Shown here one piece after another: positions 39,358 to 52,341 of a DNA stretch of 64,000 bases. Position 1 is the first letter of the stretch, and each line of letters opens with the position of its first letter. The notes beneath the pieces were generated by a model, which ran no database searches, was not told the origin of the DNA, and was given only the letters and a program-made list of their open reading frames with translations. The position numbers and the translations under genes are program-made. The stretch is from Pomacea canaliculata (taxonomy: Eukaryota > Mollusca > Gastropoda > Architaenioglossa > Ampullariidae), in NCBI RefSeq assembly GCF_003073045.1, contig NC_037594.1:18606927-18670926 (forward strand). The letters run 5' to 3'.

Positions 39358-42300
39358 TCACTCGCCGGGTAGACACAGGTTGCAGTAATGGCGGCAGTAC
39401 TTGAAGCCCAGCTCGTCGTCCAGACAGATAGGAGTGATGGTGTCGTTCATCACCACGCACCCCTGCAACGTCATCCGGTTACGACACGTGGTAGGGTGGA
39501 GGTCAGCTGGCAAACATGGACAAATATACTTACATGTCAAAGTACAGCTCATCAAATACTTATTACATGTCATTGTACAGCTCATCAAGCTCAGCATCAA
39601 CAAGAGCTTGGGAGAGAAGTTAGAAAAGAAATAAAGAGACCAACAAGGTAGCGTTTCTTTAAAAAAAAACAAAACGAAAAGTTTGTATATTTGTGGTTTA
39701 AAAAAGTTACTCTTAACTTCTATAAAATTTTGTGTTTTTGGTATTCACAAGTGTGCGCATGATGGGATACTTACGACATCCACTTTCGTCTGAAGCGTCA
39801 TCACAGTCGTCGCCATGGTCACACACGTGACTCAGGGGATGCACTTTCCGTTGGGACACGTGTGCTCTGCAGTTGCGTTGCATCCTTTTGGGTCCTGTGA
39901 GAAAGAGGACCAGACTCAGTGAGAAAGAGGACCAGACTCAGTGAGAACTGAACCACAGAACCTCGTCTGGAACTTAAAGCCTGACCTCTACTCACCACAG
40001 TTCTCCTCATCAGTACCCCCGGGGCAGTGTGCCCAGCCATCGCAGACCCAGTCCGAGGGAATACACTTCGTGGTGCCAGCGCAAAGGACGTAACCCACCC
40101 TGGGGCAGGTTTCTGTGGGACACAAGACCGGAAGTTGTTTGTCTTTGTTGACTAAGAGTGAGCTATACCAATGTTTGTAATTAAGCAAAGAGGATGATAG
40201 AGTAATGATGAACAGATTATCATAAAACAGTTGGCGTTGAAAGATATCTCGATGACGATAACTACATCTTTCGAGTGTTGCAGCTTGTATCACAACATAC
40301 AAATCTGGAATTACCGCATACTACTGGTGTTACAACACACCTGGCTGATGAACAACCCAGGTAGATGACATGCCTAGGGACATTCAACTCACCACAGTTG
40401 CTCTCGTCCCATCCGTTACCACAGTCGTCGTCGCCATCACACCGTCCACGTGGCGTCGATGCAAATGGTGGTGCCCGGGCAAAGTACTTGCCAGGATCTG
40501 CAGGCATTGGGGTCTGCGTATAATGAAAGAAACTGGTCACACTCAGATATTTGATGAACACTTTTAGTGCAAACTGCAGTTTGACAGGGTTAGGGTTTAA
40601 AAAGAAGTAAAAAAAAAAAGGAGCAGCATCAACGAAAAATTAGCACTTGGACACTGTGTCAGCTTGATGCCATCACAGTCTGTCACACAATGTATCCGAC
40701 TAACAAACTCTGACAGCATTGTAACTAGACAGTGTATGGGACTAGGAACAGTGATGATGCTGTCAACACATCGTTTTAACTGGACAACGACAAGGCCACC
40801 AACCACAATCCCTCTCATCCCAAGCCAGTGTTACAGTCGTTGAAGCCATCACACACGGTGGTCATCGATGCACTTGTGGTTGTCACATCGCACCTGCCCG
40901 GGTTTACAGGTTCTCAAGTCTGCAGACCAGAAAGAAAACAAGAAATTAGCTTTAAAGGGCAACACGAGTGCAACATTTTTTTCTTTATGATCGGGTTTAG
41001 TTCATTTTAAAATAATTATTGCCAAGGTATGATTACATAATTACGCTTAATTTTCCAATTTAAGCCTTCAAGCATCGGCATGCTCCCCTGTCATTAGAAA
41101 AGCAGAAGAAAATTACTCTCCTACGCTGGAGAGCTCAGGATGTGTAAGTAGTGTTTGTAACAGCGACTTCAGCAGAGCTTTGCATGTCTTGTAGTTTTTG
41201 AAATACATCCCTACAGACTTGAACTTTATTTAGAAGCTTCTACAGAAGTTAGAAAAAAAAGTCCAAATTATTCTCACTTGGCAGACTGGTAAGTAAATCT
41301 TATAGATGTTCTGATCAGATTATATATATATCACATCAATCTTCAGATCACATATATTCATATCACTCATATATTCAAATATAGACCATGTGGTCTCAGT
41401 GGATCATATTTCAACACTGAAATACATTCAAGCTTCTGCCAGACTGTCTTTTAGCTAACAGAAAAATGTAAACAAAGACAAAATTTTAGCAGAGATTGTA
41501 GTGTGAAATAAAAGTAAACTGGGAATAAATGAAATGGCCAACATACCACAGCTAGGATCAAGAGAGTTAAATATTATGAAGCTCTAGAAAAGACTCACGG
41601 CAGTCCACCTCTTCGCTTCCATCGCCACAGTCGTCATGAGCATCGCAGACAAAGGACGTTGAGATACATTTACCGTTATCACACTGAAACTTGTGCTCAC
41701 CTCTACACATGCATTCTAGAAAAAAAATGTTATGATAAGGATCTTGAAGTGCATTCGATGTTAAGCAGTTGTAGTCGATTGACCGAAACGTTTACGGTAA
41801 AAAGAAAAAGAAAAATAAGTTAGTGGAAGTTGGTTAAGTTCGTTTTTACTTCACATTCAAGTAGTGTGCACTATTTTAGGAAGGTCCAAGAACCTTAAGA
41901 TAAAAGAATACAATACATAATAACAACAACAACAACAACAACAATGTAGACTTAGTTACTTACGACAGTCTTTTTCGTCGGACCCATCCTCACAGTCGGC
42001 TTGTGTGTCGCACGCCCACTCCGCTAGGATGCACTCACCGGAAGTGCACAAGAACTGGTTTTCGGCACAAGTTGTCCCAGCTGTCATGACATGTCACACA
42101 GGAAGCTAGTCAACAATCTTCACAGTTCCCTATGTCTTCCCTTTTTTAAAGTTTAAAGAAAAAGAACGGCGACAAGCAAAATCATAGAAAAATGTCGAAA
42201 AGATCACAAACCAAATGTCAGACAACTGCTGCATAAACATGGTGACAGAGTTATCTTACCTTGTCGTTTGGTTAAAGCTCGTTTCCTGGCAAATTTAATT

Positions 42301-42371
42301 TTGCTGGGATGTAACTTCACTGCCTCCGTGACAGCCAACACCACCACGAGGGAGACAACAAACTTGAGCAT
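39358..42371 (-). pseudogene. L8: LDLa(6)-ShKT-like copy, several broken exons
   Basis: Eight exons: signal/pro 42371-42260, A 42080-41964, B 41715-41599, C 40919-40804, C' 40513-40393, D 40112-39996, E 39894-39775, F 39506-39358. The leader starts MLKFVVSLVVVLAVTEAV and ends LTKRQ. A, B, D and F are open. C, C' and E do not stay in frame (about five small indels in all), though their cysteine outline and splice sites remain. B ends DGSEEVDC, so a calcium-ligand Asp is Glu. D reads [16 protein letters not shown], with His at another ligand position. F ends [16 protein letters not shown]. It is the sister of L9 by a recent tandem duplication and is the most damaged copy besides L0. Confidence 0.7.
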
Positions 42372-42470
42372 GACTACTGGAGGGACACAACTCCCTGGAA
42401 AGTCTGATGGAAAGTGTGACGATGAGTGGAACTACGATAACTGGAGTAATCTTGTCAAGATGGCGCCACT

Positions 42471-42476
42471 CTTATA
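42471..42476 (-). promoter_or_regulatory. TATA box of L8 with adjacent YY1-like site
   Basis: CTATAAGAG on the minus strand, about 105 bp before the ATG, followed within 20 bp by GGCGCCATCTTG, which fits the YY1 core CCATCTT. The same block precedes L9. Confidence 0.55.
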
Positions 42477-42884
42477 GTCCTGCTTCTAGTGTCACGTGGT
42501 GTTTCTTGTGCCCTAAATTTAAAATGTTTCTGGATTATCTTAGAGTTTATTTTCGGAGATATTGTTTGAAATATTTATACCCGAGGAAAGCTGTAGACAG
42601 CAAGCAGAGAGACTGGTATCTTACAGTACAGTGCGTGTACAGCCACACAGAGGTGTGTACACCATGGCACGGATACACAGCAATGACAGTGTAGCAGATG
42701 AGCACAGACACACAGGTCGGCAGGCAGGCAGACGGATGGACAGAAGAATAGATGGGCATACAGACAAACTGACAGACAGGTAGACAACCTCATTTTGTGA
42801 TCAAGGATGACTTATATTCGTGTATAATTTCTGCATACATGTATTTATGTTTGTTTATATACTTCATAAAACAACAGAAGACTA

Positions 42885-43200
42885 ACGACAATTCCAGACT
42901 TCATACAACCAGGGTCGTCAGTGACTTCTTGTAGCTGCACCAAGTCCACCAAATGAACTGACCGACCTGTTCCCCACATCTGAATTCCATTGAGGTCTGT
43001 GGGATGTCCTGGCCAGCAACTTAGCAAACCACTCAGCCCCCCACCAGTCGACCTCAATCAGTTTTTTCAGCAAGAGTTGCAGGCTATTCCTCAGAGGACT
43101 GAAAAAATTGGTTCAATGCATGAGACAACGGTGCCTTCCTGCATTCAGGCCACTGGTGGACACACATTCTTTTCCTCTGATATTTCTTTTCTAAATTTTA
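42885..43200 (+). mobile_element. Tc1/mariner-type transposase remnant (3' end of the DDE domain)
   Basis: Plus-strand translation gives DNSRLHTTRVVSDFL, then LHQVHQMN, CSPHLNSIEVCGMSW and, after frame changes, CIQATGGHTFF. These match in order the Tc1 family blocks DNARPHTA, WPARSPDLNPIE and the Cys-Ile...GGHT end. The N-terminal DNA-binding part and the inverted repeats were not found. Stops and frame changes show a dead fragment. It lies between the two copies of the L8/L9 duplication and is absent from the equivalent spot upstream of L9, so it is specific to the L8 side. Confidence 0.75.
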
Positions 43201-43895
43201 ATAACATGGGTTATGTCAGTCCAAGCTCAACTTCTCCTTAAAGTGACTTGTTTCAATGAATTTGGCTGATAATGTTTCCTAAATAAAGAAATATTTTGAT
43301 TTAATGTTATTGTCTATGTTTATTGGTACTAAACAATGATGGATTAGACAACTGGGTTTTCCAGTGTTTTGAGCAGTATATGATTCACATCTGTATGTTG
43401 GTATGTCTGTATTTGTATACAAGTATACAAGTATGTGTACATATGCGTATTAATGTATTTACAACGGTAAGGCATTGAAGTCATCTTAATATTTTGACTT
43501 CAATAGTTCATGTCATGTCAATGTGATGTCATGTTGAGTTCATATCATCCTCCCTCTGTCACTGCTGCAGTTCTTTAACCACCAGCTCGCCAACTAACAG
43601 CTGTTTCCAAATACTTTATTATTTTTAACAAAATTCAAACATCCTTCACGTTCGAAACCGAGGAAAGCAGTCTAACAGTTATGTCTTTTTATTCCACAGA
43701 TTAGTCAAATATGCAAACATTTTTCTGATGACATTTAAACGACAATCAAGATGACAGCAGACAGTCTCCCTATCCAGTCCCACAAATATTTCACGATGTC
43801 TGTAGTCAGGTGTGTCTGTGCTCCTTCATAAAGGAGATCGAAAGATTTGAAGGAGCGAGACCGTGAAACAAGTTGTTGCTCCCACACCCGGGGTC

Positions 43896-46800
43896 TCACT
43901 CGCCGGGTAGACACAGGTTGCAGTAATGGCGGCAGTACTTGAAGCCCAGCTCGTCGTCCAGACAGATAGGAGTGATGGTGTCGTTCATCACCACGCACCC
44001 CGCAACGTCATCCGGTTACGACACGTGGTAGGGGGGAGGTCAGCTGGGAAACATGGACAAATATATCTTATTACAATGCTTATTACAAGTCTCTAGGAAT
44101 GTGGACAAGATGTTATAACTTGAATTGAAGGGAACTAAATCGAAAGACGGAAAGAATGAACTTAGAAGGACCTACAACGTAGCGTTTCTTAGAAAAGAAA
44201 ATCACTAAAAACCAAACCGAAAAGTTTGATTACTTCTAGTAAAAAAAAATTACCATTAACTCCTTTAACTACTTCATAATTACAGAGAAATTTGATGATG
44301 GAAGTTAACATGGTGGACCAAAGGGACGTCACTATCAAAGGATACCATCACGTGACAGGATACGTACGACACAAGGCTTCGTCAGACGCGTCATCACAGT
44401 CGTGGCCATGGTCACAACGGAATATCAGAGGAATGCACTCCCCGTTGTCGCACGTGAACTCTGTAGTCTCGTTGCATCTTTTTGGTTCTGTAGGAAAGAG
44501 GTCAGAGTTCACTGTCATATCCCTAGATGTCTTTTTTTTTTTAGGACAAACATAAACAAACACACAGACGGACATTAGTAATAAAATTTAAGCAATTTTA
44601 TACGCCAACTTCGTCATTATCAGAACGAGGTAGAGGAAAAGAGAAGTTAAAAGGAAAGTTGTGAGAAGAAAGAAAGAAAAGTCCTGTAAATAGTGATAAA
44701 AAGTGAGAAAAGAGTGGGTGGGGTTGGAACTTGAGGCTGACTGCAACTCACCACAGTTGGCCTCATCATATCCACCCGGACAGTGTGCCCACCCGTCGCA
44801 GAACCAGGTTTCGTGCACACACTTGGTGGAGCCAGCACATAGCACGTAACCTTCTCTGGGGCACGATTCTGCAAAAGTCGGAAGATTTTTTTTTCATCGT
44901 CTGAACTAAGTGTTTGTTCTTAAGCAAAGATGATGCAAGGCTGTTGATTGCAACATTAAGATAAAATGTTGGCAACCAAACGTATCTCGGCGGCGTTATA
45001 CAGCATCTTGGGAGTGTTATACCCGATATTACCAGTATTTTATGATATTAAAACATGGCTGGCTGATGTTACATGTCTTTTACATGTAAACCAACCATAT
45101 CTGGGGTTACCACATACTTTACAACACACCCGACTGACGAGCGACCCTCGTGACCAGAACAAGTTAGGACAGGGACACTGAACTCACCACAGTCGCTCTC
45201 GTCCCATCCGTTGCCACAGTCGTTGTCGCCATCACACTTCCACGTGGGGTCGATGCAAATGGTGGTGCCAGGACAGTTAACTTGCCAGGGTCTGCAGGCA
45301 GTAGCTTCTGCATATAATGAGAAAATTTTATCATACTCAGATATTTGATGAAACTTTACAGATTGGTGAGTAAATCGTCTGACCTCTGTCTCATGTAGAG
45401 ATTGAAAAAATTTCAGACTATTTACCATGTTCTGACACGCGAATATCTTGATAATACCAAACGAGCTTTTAAAAAGCATCATAACTTGTCAGACACACAA
45501 ATTATAGCACGAGCTCACCAGGACATCATTACACCTCGCAAACAAGGGATTTTATAACCAGTCAGACAAAGAAGTGGACCAACAAACCATATCACAAACC
45601 ACAGTCCTTTCATCCCAGCCAGTGCCGCAGTCGTTGAAGCCATCACACAAGTAGTGTTCCTCGATACACCTGTGGCTGTCACACTGCACCTGCCCAGGTC
45701 TACAGGTGTTCATGTCTGCAGGTCAGAAAGACAATGGACATCTTGGTTTTTAGTGGACAAGGCAGGACGTCTGTCTTCCAATGTCTTCTAATAATATTCA
45801 ATATAAGATGAATCAGTTAAATAAAGCTAAATCCGCTGAGATCACCCTGTGTGCAAGAAAGTGAACGAAGTACTTAAAACTGGTTAATTTATTTATTTTT
45901 TTTTGAATTAAGATTTATTGATTTTGAAACATTTTTCTATTAATAAAAGCAGGTCCTGTCACGTGCCTGAATGTGTTGTTGAGACAAGTGATGATAAGCA
46001 CACGTGGTATAGAGTTAAATACATTATGTTTACTTAAAAATTGAAAACGGACAAAATGCTGCAGTTTGCTTCAAGAGATTTAAATATTATCAAACGTTAG
46101 AAAAGACTCACGGCAGTCCACCTCGTCGCTTCCATCGCCGCAATCGTCAAACGCATCGCAGATGAAGGACGTCGGAACACATTTACCGTTACTGCATTGA
46201 AACTTGTGCTCACCTCTGCACATGCATTCTATAAAAAATGATAATAAGAATTTGAAGTGTAGTGAATGTTAAGCAGTTGTAGATGATCGTTTTAACCCTT
46301 TCATTGCTGAGAAGCTTCTAACCGCCAATCAATCGGGTAAGTAGAGGAGTTTGTTTTGTTTCATTCACATTCAAGTAATGTGTATTATTTTTTTTTAAAA
46401 AACCTCATGACAATCTTAAATATTGAATACATAATATCATCAACAACAATGCAGACTTAGTTACTTACGACAGTCTTTTTCGTCGGACCCATCAGAACAG
46501 TCGGCTTGAGTGTCGCACGCCCACTCCGCTAGGATGCACTCCCCGGACTCACACATAAACTGGTTTTCGGCACAAGTTGTCCCAGCTGTCATGACATGTC
46601 ACACAGGAAGCTAGTCAACAATCTTCACAATTCACTTTGTCCAATAAATTTTTAAACTGCAGAGAAAATCACGCCGACAAGCCAAATCGAAGAGAAATGC
46701 CAGCAAAAATCATCATGGCGGAACAATAAGTATTAAATACAGGAATCGTTCTACAATTATTGCTGAAAACTAAAGCAAATGTCAAAGGCATTGGTCTCAC

Positions 46801-47257
46801 ATGGATATAATTATATATATAGAATGGGTGCCTGAATAACATGGAAAGTAAATGATACAGGAAGGGTTGGTTTCTGACGTTCACATTCCGTGTCCTAGAT
46901 ACAGTGAACCACTCATATTCACTGCCTAACGGCTGCGTATAAGACTCTTTGTCATAGCCTTTATTATTTATTGAAGGTTAAAGAGCCTTCATTTTTAAAT
47001 CTTTTAGTTCCTAACCAATTTGTGTCAATGCTGTTGTCAGATTAGACATTAGATACAAGTGTTTGTGTTCACAAGATAAGACAGTCGAGCATTCATGCCG
47101 AATGTCAGACAACTGCTGCATAACATGGTGACAGAGTTATCTTACCTTGCCGTTTGGTTAAAGCTTGTTTCCTGGCGAATTTAATTTTGCTTGGATGTAA
47201 CTTCACTGCCTCCGTGACAGCCAACGCCACCACGAGGGCGACAATAAACTTGAGCAT
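43896..47257 (-). CDS. L9: secreted LDLa(6)-ShKT-like protein, sister of L8
   Basis: Eight exons: signal/pro 47257-47146, A 46585-46469, B 46228-46112, C 45715-45600, C' 45307-45188, D 44868-44752, E 44487-44368, F 44043-43896. The leader starts [18 protein letters not shown], nearly identical to L8. A is [18 protein letters not shown], and B ends DGSDEVDC, keeping the calcium ligand lost in L8. C is one base short before its last cysteine. C' is [17 protein letters not shown] reads [16 protein letters not shown], with His in place of an acidic ligand. E is [15 protein letters not shown] is one base short near its second cysteine but otherwise keeps the [12 protein letters not shown] end. TATAAG at 47364-47369; poly(A) signal near 43687-43692. 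Confidence 0.78.
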
Positions 47258-48105
47258 GACTGCTGGAGGGAAACAACTCCCTGGAAAGTCTGATGGAAAG
47301 TGTGACGATGAGTGGAACTACGATAAGAGTCAACTGAGGTAATCTTGTCAAGATGGCGCCACTCTTATAGTCCTGCTTCTAGTGTCACGTGGTGTCCCTG
47401 GGGCCAAAATTTAAAAAAAACTTAGTCTTGGGTTATCTATCTAGAGGTTTTTTTCGGAGATGTTCAACTATTTATACCCGGGGAAACCTGTAGACAGCAA
47501 GCAGAGTGACTGGTATCTTACAGTACAGTGTGTGTACAGCCACACAGACATGTACACCATGGCACGGAAACACAGCAATGACAGTGTGCAAAAAAATGAA
47601 ATTTGAACTAACCCCACGTAAAGCTGCCCCGAGAAAGTGAAATCTCTAGCACTTTACACCCCAATCACCTCAAATGGTCGGGGTTGACCTTTTTCTTTGC
47701 CTTTTTTGTATGCAAGTATATTATATATATAGATATATGTTTGTGTCAAAAAAAAACATTTTGCTGGAAGATAAAGAAATGTCAATCTTAGCTCCAACCC
47801 TTGGCCATTGCCTAGTCGCTAGGACAAATCAGGAATATCTGTCACACAAAAAGATGTATCAAAGAAAATTCAAATAAAATTGAAAAGATTATCCTCTTGA
47901 TGAAGTACGCCCTCTACAACTAACCAGCAGAGATAACCCACTATGTGTTGTCGAAGGCTATACAAAACTTGTGTCACACAAGAGTTAAAAACTTTTATTT
48001 AAAGTCCAAGATAACCATACTGTAGTCGTTTAAGTCTGTTAAAGGCGAGTCAATCACTCAGTTCAACTCTTCTGTACTTCAGAGAGAGAGAGTAAGACTG
48101 TTGTC
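47258..48105. other. Divergent (head-to-head) intergenic region L9/L10
   Basis: 848 bp between two opposite start codons. The left ~330 bp is the L9 promoter, shared with L8. The right side carries only a weak TATACAAA at about 47959 for L10. Orientation of the whole array flips here. Confidence 0.75.
47364..47369 (-). promoter_or_regulatory. TATA box of L9 with adjacent YY1-like site
   Basis: Same CTATAAGAGTGGCGCCATC block as L8, about 108 bp before the L9 ATG. Confidence 0.55.
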
Positions 48106-51047
48106 ATGTTGAAGTTTGTGTTGTTGGTGTGCCTCGTGCTGACAGTCACACAGGCAGTCAAATACCACAAGAGTAAACTACAGTTTGCACAGAAACGAAG
48201 CTTGATGGTGAAACGACAAGGTGAGCGAGCTTGGGCTTTCTAACCCATTACTTTCTTGAAGGCCATGAAGTAGGTCTGAATTTTAAATTTTTCTGGTGAA
48301 GAACAGGAACAGTAAACAAAATCGTGGACACTTCCTCAACAATCTAAACAGGTTATTAGTAGAAAATATCTTTAAAAAAAGAAATTTGTGAGTTTGTTTT
48401 TTATTTACTCATATGTTGTAGCGACAATCTGCGGTGAGAACCAGTTCTTGTGCACTTCCGGTGAGTGCATTCTATCGGAGTGGACGTGCGACACACAGGC
48501 CGACTGCGCTGACGGGTCTGACGAAAAGGAATGTGGTGAGTGACTACTGGGGTCCTCCCTAGTTCCTCATTGCTACCTTTGTTTGTTTATTTATTTCACG
48601 ATTTTAACAAGTTAACTGTTCATTATCTAATGATAAACACCAATAGCCGTTTGAGCTTTGTCCTCTTGGTCCATTTAAGGCTTCATACGAAACTTTCTAG
48701 TTGTGTCTCCCTCTAGTAATACAGAGACTCACACATTCTCTATTTTTTCTCTATCTCACTCCCTTTCTAACTGCTAACTGTAATATCAATCCCATTATCC
48801 TATAAAGTACACTTGCACAGCACTATATTCCTATGGGCAACGTTATCTAACTCTGTGATATAATCTGTTGCTATGGACACTAATGTTTCAAGATACCAAA
48901 CTGTCTTTCAGAGTGTGTTTGTAGAGGTGATCGCAAGTTCCAGTGCCACAACGGACACTGCATTCCAGCATCTTTCGTTTGTGATTTGGACAACGATTGT
49001 GGCGATAACAGTGACGAAATCGACTGCGGTGAGTGTTGCAAGTCTCCTCGACGACTCCATCTGTGGATCGGTTAAAAAATCTGTAGTTGCTATATTCATG
49101 AAGATTGAGAACTGGTTGACTTGGGTCAAATCCTTAGCGTACTGTTTACTGCGAAAATTGATGGACTACAGTATCGTACCTTGTACAGGGCAATTTTTCG
49201 CTCAAATACACTCAGGTAAATTAGACTTCCTTCGACGACTGTGTCTACCTTTACAGTCTAGTCAAACGTGGGCTCACACTAATGTTTTCAGACTGACCAC
49301 CTGCAGACCTGGCCAGGTGCAGTGTGACAACAGGTGTATCGAGGAATCGTGGCTGTGTGATGGGGAAATCGACTGTAACGACGCCGTGGATGAGAAAAAC
49401 TGTGGTAGGTGGTGAAGACCCTGTAGTGGGCTAAGTATAGGTCTAGCATACAGTTATGTTGGAGTTAAAGGCTAAGTATAGGTCTGACATACTCTGTTCC
49501 ACGAGCAGTACTCTTACATCAATTAACATAGCTGTCGATAGTTGTGATTATAGTCAATTGACTTACTTGTCTTCCATATTTATGACCCTTTCCATCCTTA
49601 CTGTTTTTCCCTGATTTTCTTCTTTGTGTCTTCTATGTTTGTCTTATATCACTTGTCTGCATAGTTGTTTCTCCTTCCATCCTTCCTATTCTGTCTATGT
49701 CTCTTACTTGTCTTAAGCGCAGAGGACATGTTCCTTCTTGAACATTATTATGTATCGCACATTGTTGTTATTGTTGTTATTATTGGTGTGTGTACCCGTT
49801 GAACCTGCAGGCAGCACGTGCAGAGAGGACCAGTTCCAGTGCGCCGATGGGTCTCATTGTATCCCTGCTGTGTACGAATGTGATATCGCTGTGGACTGTC
49901 CTGATGGAAGCGACGAACAGAACTGCCGTGGGTAACCTCAAGTCTTATCTTCTGATTATTTCCACGTGTCTGCCATTGTGTCCGTGCTTATATATCTCTC
50001 TCTCCTCATAGTCTTTCAGAAGCGGGTAGACTAATGGTTAAAGATTCAGTATCCGGACCGGAAGACATGCACACTCGTCGGTTCGATACCCGTATGAAGC
50101 AGCGACTTTCTCCTGCTATAGAGTTGGCACCTTACTCTTTAAATGTCAGGGGAAGGTAGCTCAGCGAGGAAGATGTCTTACAAAAAGGTTGAATCTCACA
50201 AAGTGAGGGTTCTTACACTCCCCTACCACCGTAGTGTCCCTGGACTACTTTCCTTTTATTTTATTTTTTATTCTAGGTGTGTGCACGCCTATCTGTGACC
50301 TACCTAATTTGTATGTTTGTGAATATATTGAGAATATTTTCGCGAAATAACCCTATTCCATTGTTACAGCAATAACAACGGTTACATTAAGGATGATGAG
50401 GATCACATTGATAATAAATAAGATTCGCAAGCCTTCTCCTTTTAATGGGTTGATAATATGTCAGTGAAGATCAGGTCGGGTTGCGGGTACCTTCCTTTAT
50501 ATGTAGTCGCAATTTAAAAATCTGTGACCTTTGACCCGCCTGACCAGAATGTGACCCAACCACCGAGTTCCGGTGCAACAACGGCCAGTGCATTAACATC
50601 GACTGGAGGTGTGACAACGACGCCGACTGCTTCGATGCTTCTGACGAACTCGGATGCCGTAAGTAGCAAGTGACACGTGATTGCTTCTCAAATTGTTCTA
50701 CTGACAATGGTGACGGTTTATAGTTCACGGAAAGGTCATAGTTCACTCTGGGGTCTAATGTTCAAGTTTTACCCAAACTCCATCTTTCTGGTTTTTTTTC
50801 TCTCTCTCTCTCTGCTAGGAAAATCTGTTTTAACAATTGTCATTGCGATGGTGATCAGCGGAACCCTCCGAAGGTTTACTAGATTTTATTGTCGTCTCCA
50901 GCAACACTGCATCCAAGCACGTGCAGCGACCGGATGTCAATGCGGGGTTGTCTGCTGATGAACGAGACGTCACTTCCTATCTGCCTGGACGACGACCTCG
51001 GCTTCAAGTACTGCCGCAAGTTCTGCGACCTCTGCCTGCCTGACTGA
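48106..51047 (+). CDS. L10: secreted LDLa(5)-ShKT-like protein, plus-strand subfamily III
   Basis: Seven exons: signal/pro 48106-48220, A 48422-48535, B 48912-49028, C 49292-49404, D 49811-49927, E 50548-50658, F 50902-51047. The leader [18 protein letters not shown] is shared with L11-L13; the pro-region has AQKR and ends MVKRQ. A is [18 protein letters not shown], and [21 protein letters not shown] is short ([14 protein letters not shown]) and its start is one base out of phase with the signal-side exons. D is [20 protein letters not shown], and [15 protein letters not shown] is [34 protein letters not shown], stop. The B-C intron is open in one frame, joining parts of two exons, but good splice sites flank both. 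AATAAA at about 51249 and 51262. Confidence 0.82.
50020..50245 (+). mobile_element. tRNA-derived SINE in the D-E intron of L10
   Basis: Box A-like GGGTAGACTAATGGTTAAAG followed about 40 bp later by box B CGGTTCGATACCCG. A second tRNA-like segment starts at about 50155 (GGTAGCTCAGCGAGGAAG) with box B-like GGGTTCTTACACTCCC near 50205. Together they look like a composite SINE or two insertions. Confidence 0.65.
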
Positions 51048-52341
51048 AACTCTCGTGGCTCGTTTCCCTTGGTTTCTGACAACGAGACGGGTCGACCAAC
51101 AATTTTTATGATTTCGATAAATTAACCTTCATTCAATGCCATGTCATATTTATTGAAGGAATGTCTTTCTGGGTAATTTCGAGGAGAAAAGTGTGCAAGG
51201 TTTTTCAGAGAACTTTTTGTGAACAACGCCAGTTTGACCATAACAACAATAAATATTAGAAATAAAATATAAACACATTACAAATACCACTCATCTACAA
51301 GCCACCATAGCTGCAATCATCCTTTTCATACTCCACATGTAAGTCAGGGACTTCAGTGAAAGATATTGTAAAATTGAAATGGTTGTGTGACCTTAATGAT
51401 AATGATGGAGCTACCGGTGTTGATGTAGATGACTGTGAGGATAATAGTGAGGAAAGAAGGAAAACGGAATGTCTATCACACGTTACCTTCATAGATTTAA
51501 ACTAATTCATTAATTTTGTAATTAATATCCTAAGTTTGGTCTGCTCAGATTTCTCAAAGATTTCCGTTACTGTGGAACTGAGTGGATCTTGAAAGGAAGC
51601 GAGGGATGAATAAAGACTGAGGTGGGACTGCTTGTGGATCCAAAGTGGATTGGGTCGAGACTTGTGGTGCTGTTAACATTTTCAGGGGCCTGTAGAAAAG
51701 CTAAAACAAAGCTTTCTTACAAATTCTTGCTCGAGTACTTTGTCTCAAACTGCAGCTACCACTCCCTCCCTGGTGAGCAGCAAAGCCTGTTTACTTGGAA
51801 TAAAACACATACACAGCGAGGTTCGATTCTCTTATTTGGTAGACAAACATTCTGTCGCCCTCGTGAGGCAATATTTGAGAACATTTAAAAAAACAGTCGT
51901 CTCGATCGCATATAATTGAATATAATTGGGGGTTAACAGAAAGTTAGGTTTCTCAAAGCTTTAAATTTCTCCAGAACAAAGATAATCATGTATTGTTATA
52001 ATACAAAGAGATTTGTTTGGTTCTCTCTGTCTGAAAAGTGGTTTCTATTGAGTTTATATCAACACAAAAAGGAAGGTTCAAGACCTAAAATGTCTCTCAC
52101 CGGCAGACATTACATGTATTTCCCTTGTTTTCTGTCTTTTAAATCACATGGCTCTCCAGTTAATACTGACTTTTATAAGATAATGCAATCTGCAGTATCC
52201 AAATGCTATAAAAAAATTAGGCCATTTGAGATTTTTAAAATTACATCAAGGTAAGCTAGAAGCCATCTTGGTAAGATAACCACATCTTGCTTACAGCCTT
52301 TTGTCAGTGATTTGTTCTGGAAGAAGCGCAAGTCCAGAATC
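51048..52341. other. Intergenic region L10/L11
   Basis: L10 3' UTR with two AATAAA signals, then AT-rich sequence without gene features, then the L11 promoter (TATAAAAAAA at 52208). Confidence 0.55.
52208..52216 (+). promoter_or_regulatory. TATA box of L11
   Basis: GCTATAAAAAAA, about 134 bp before the L11 ATG. Confidence 0.5.

Larger units (their letters stand above)
42372..43895. other. Intergenic region L8/L9
   Basis: L8 promoter block (to about 42.7 kb, shared with L9), then a Tc1/mariner remnant, then the L9 3' flank with AATAAA (minus strand) near 43687-43692. Confidence 0.6.

Noticed and set aside
48873-49415. A 180-residue open frame spanning parts of two LDLa exons of L10
   Set aside because: Good acceptor and donor sites flank both LDLa exons, and the linking part is intron-like; its openness looks accidental.
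50020-50245. A functional tRNA gene
   Set aside because: Boxes A and B are present but the cloverleaf stems do not pair convincingly; a tRNA-derived SINE fits better.
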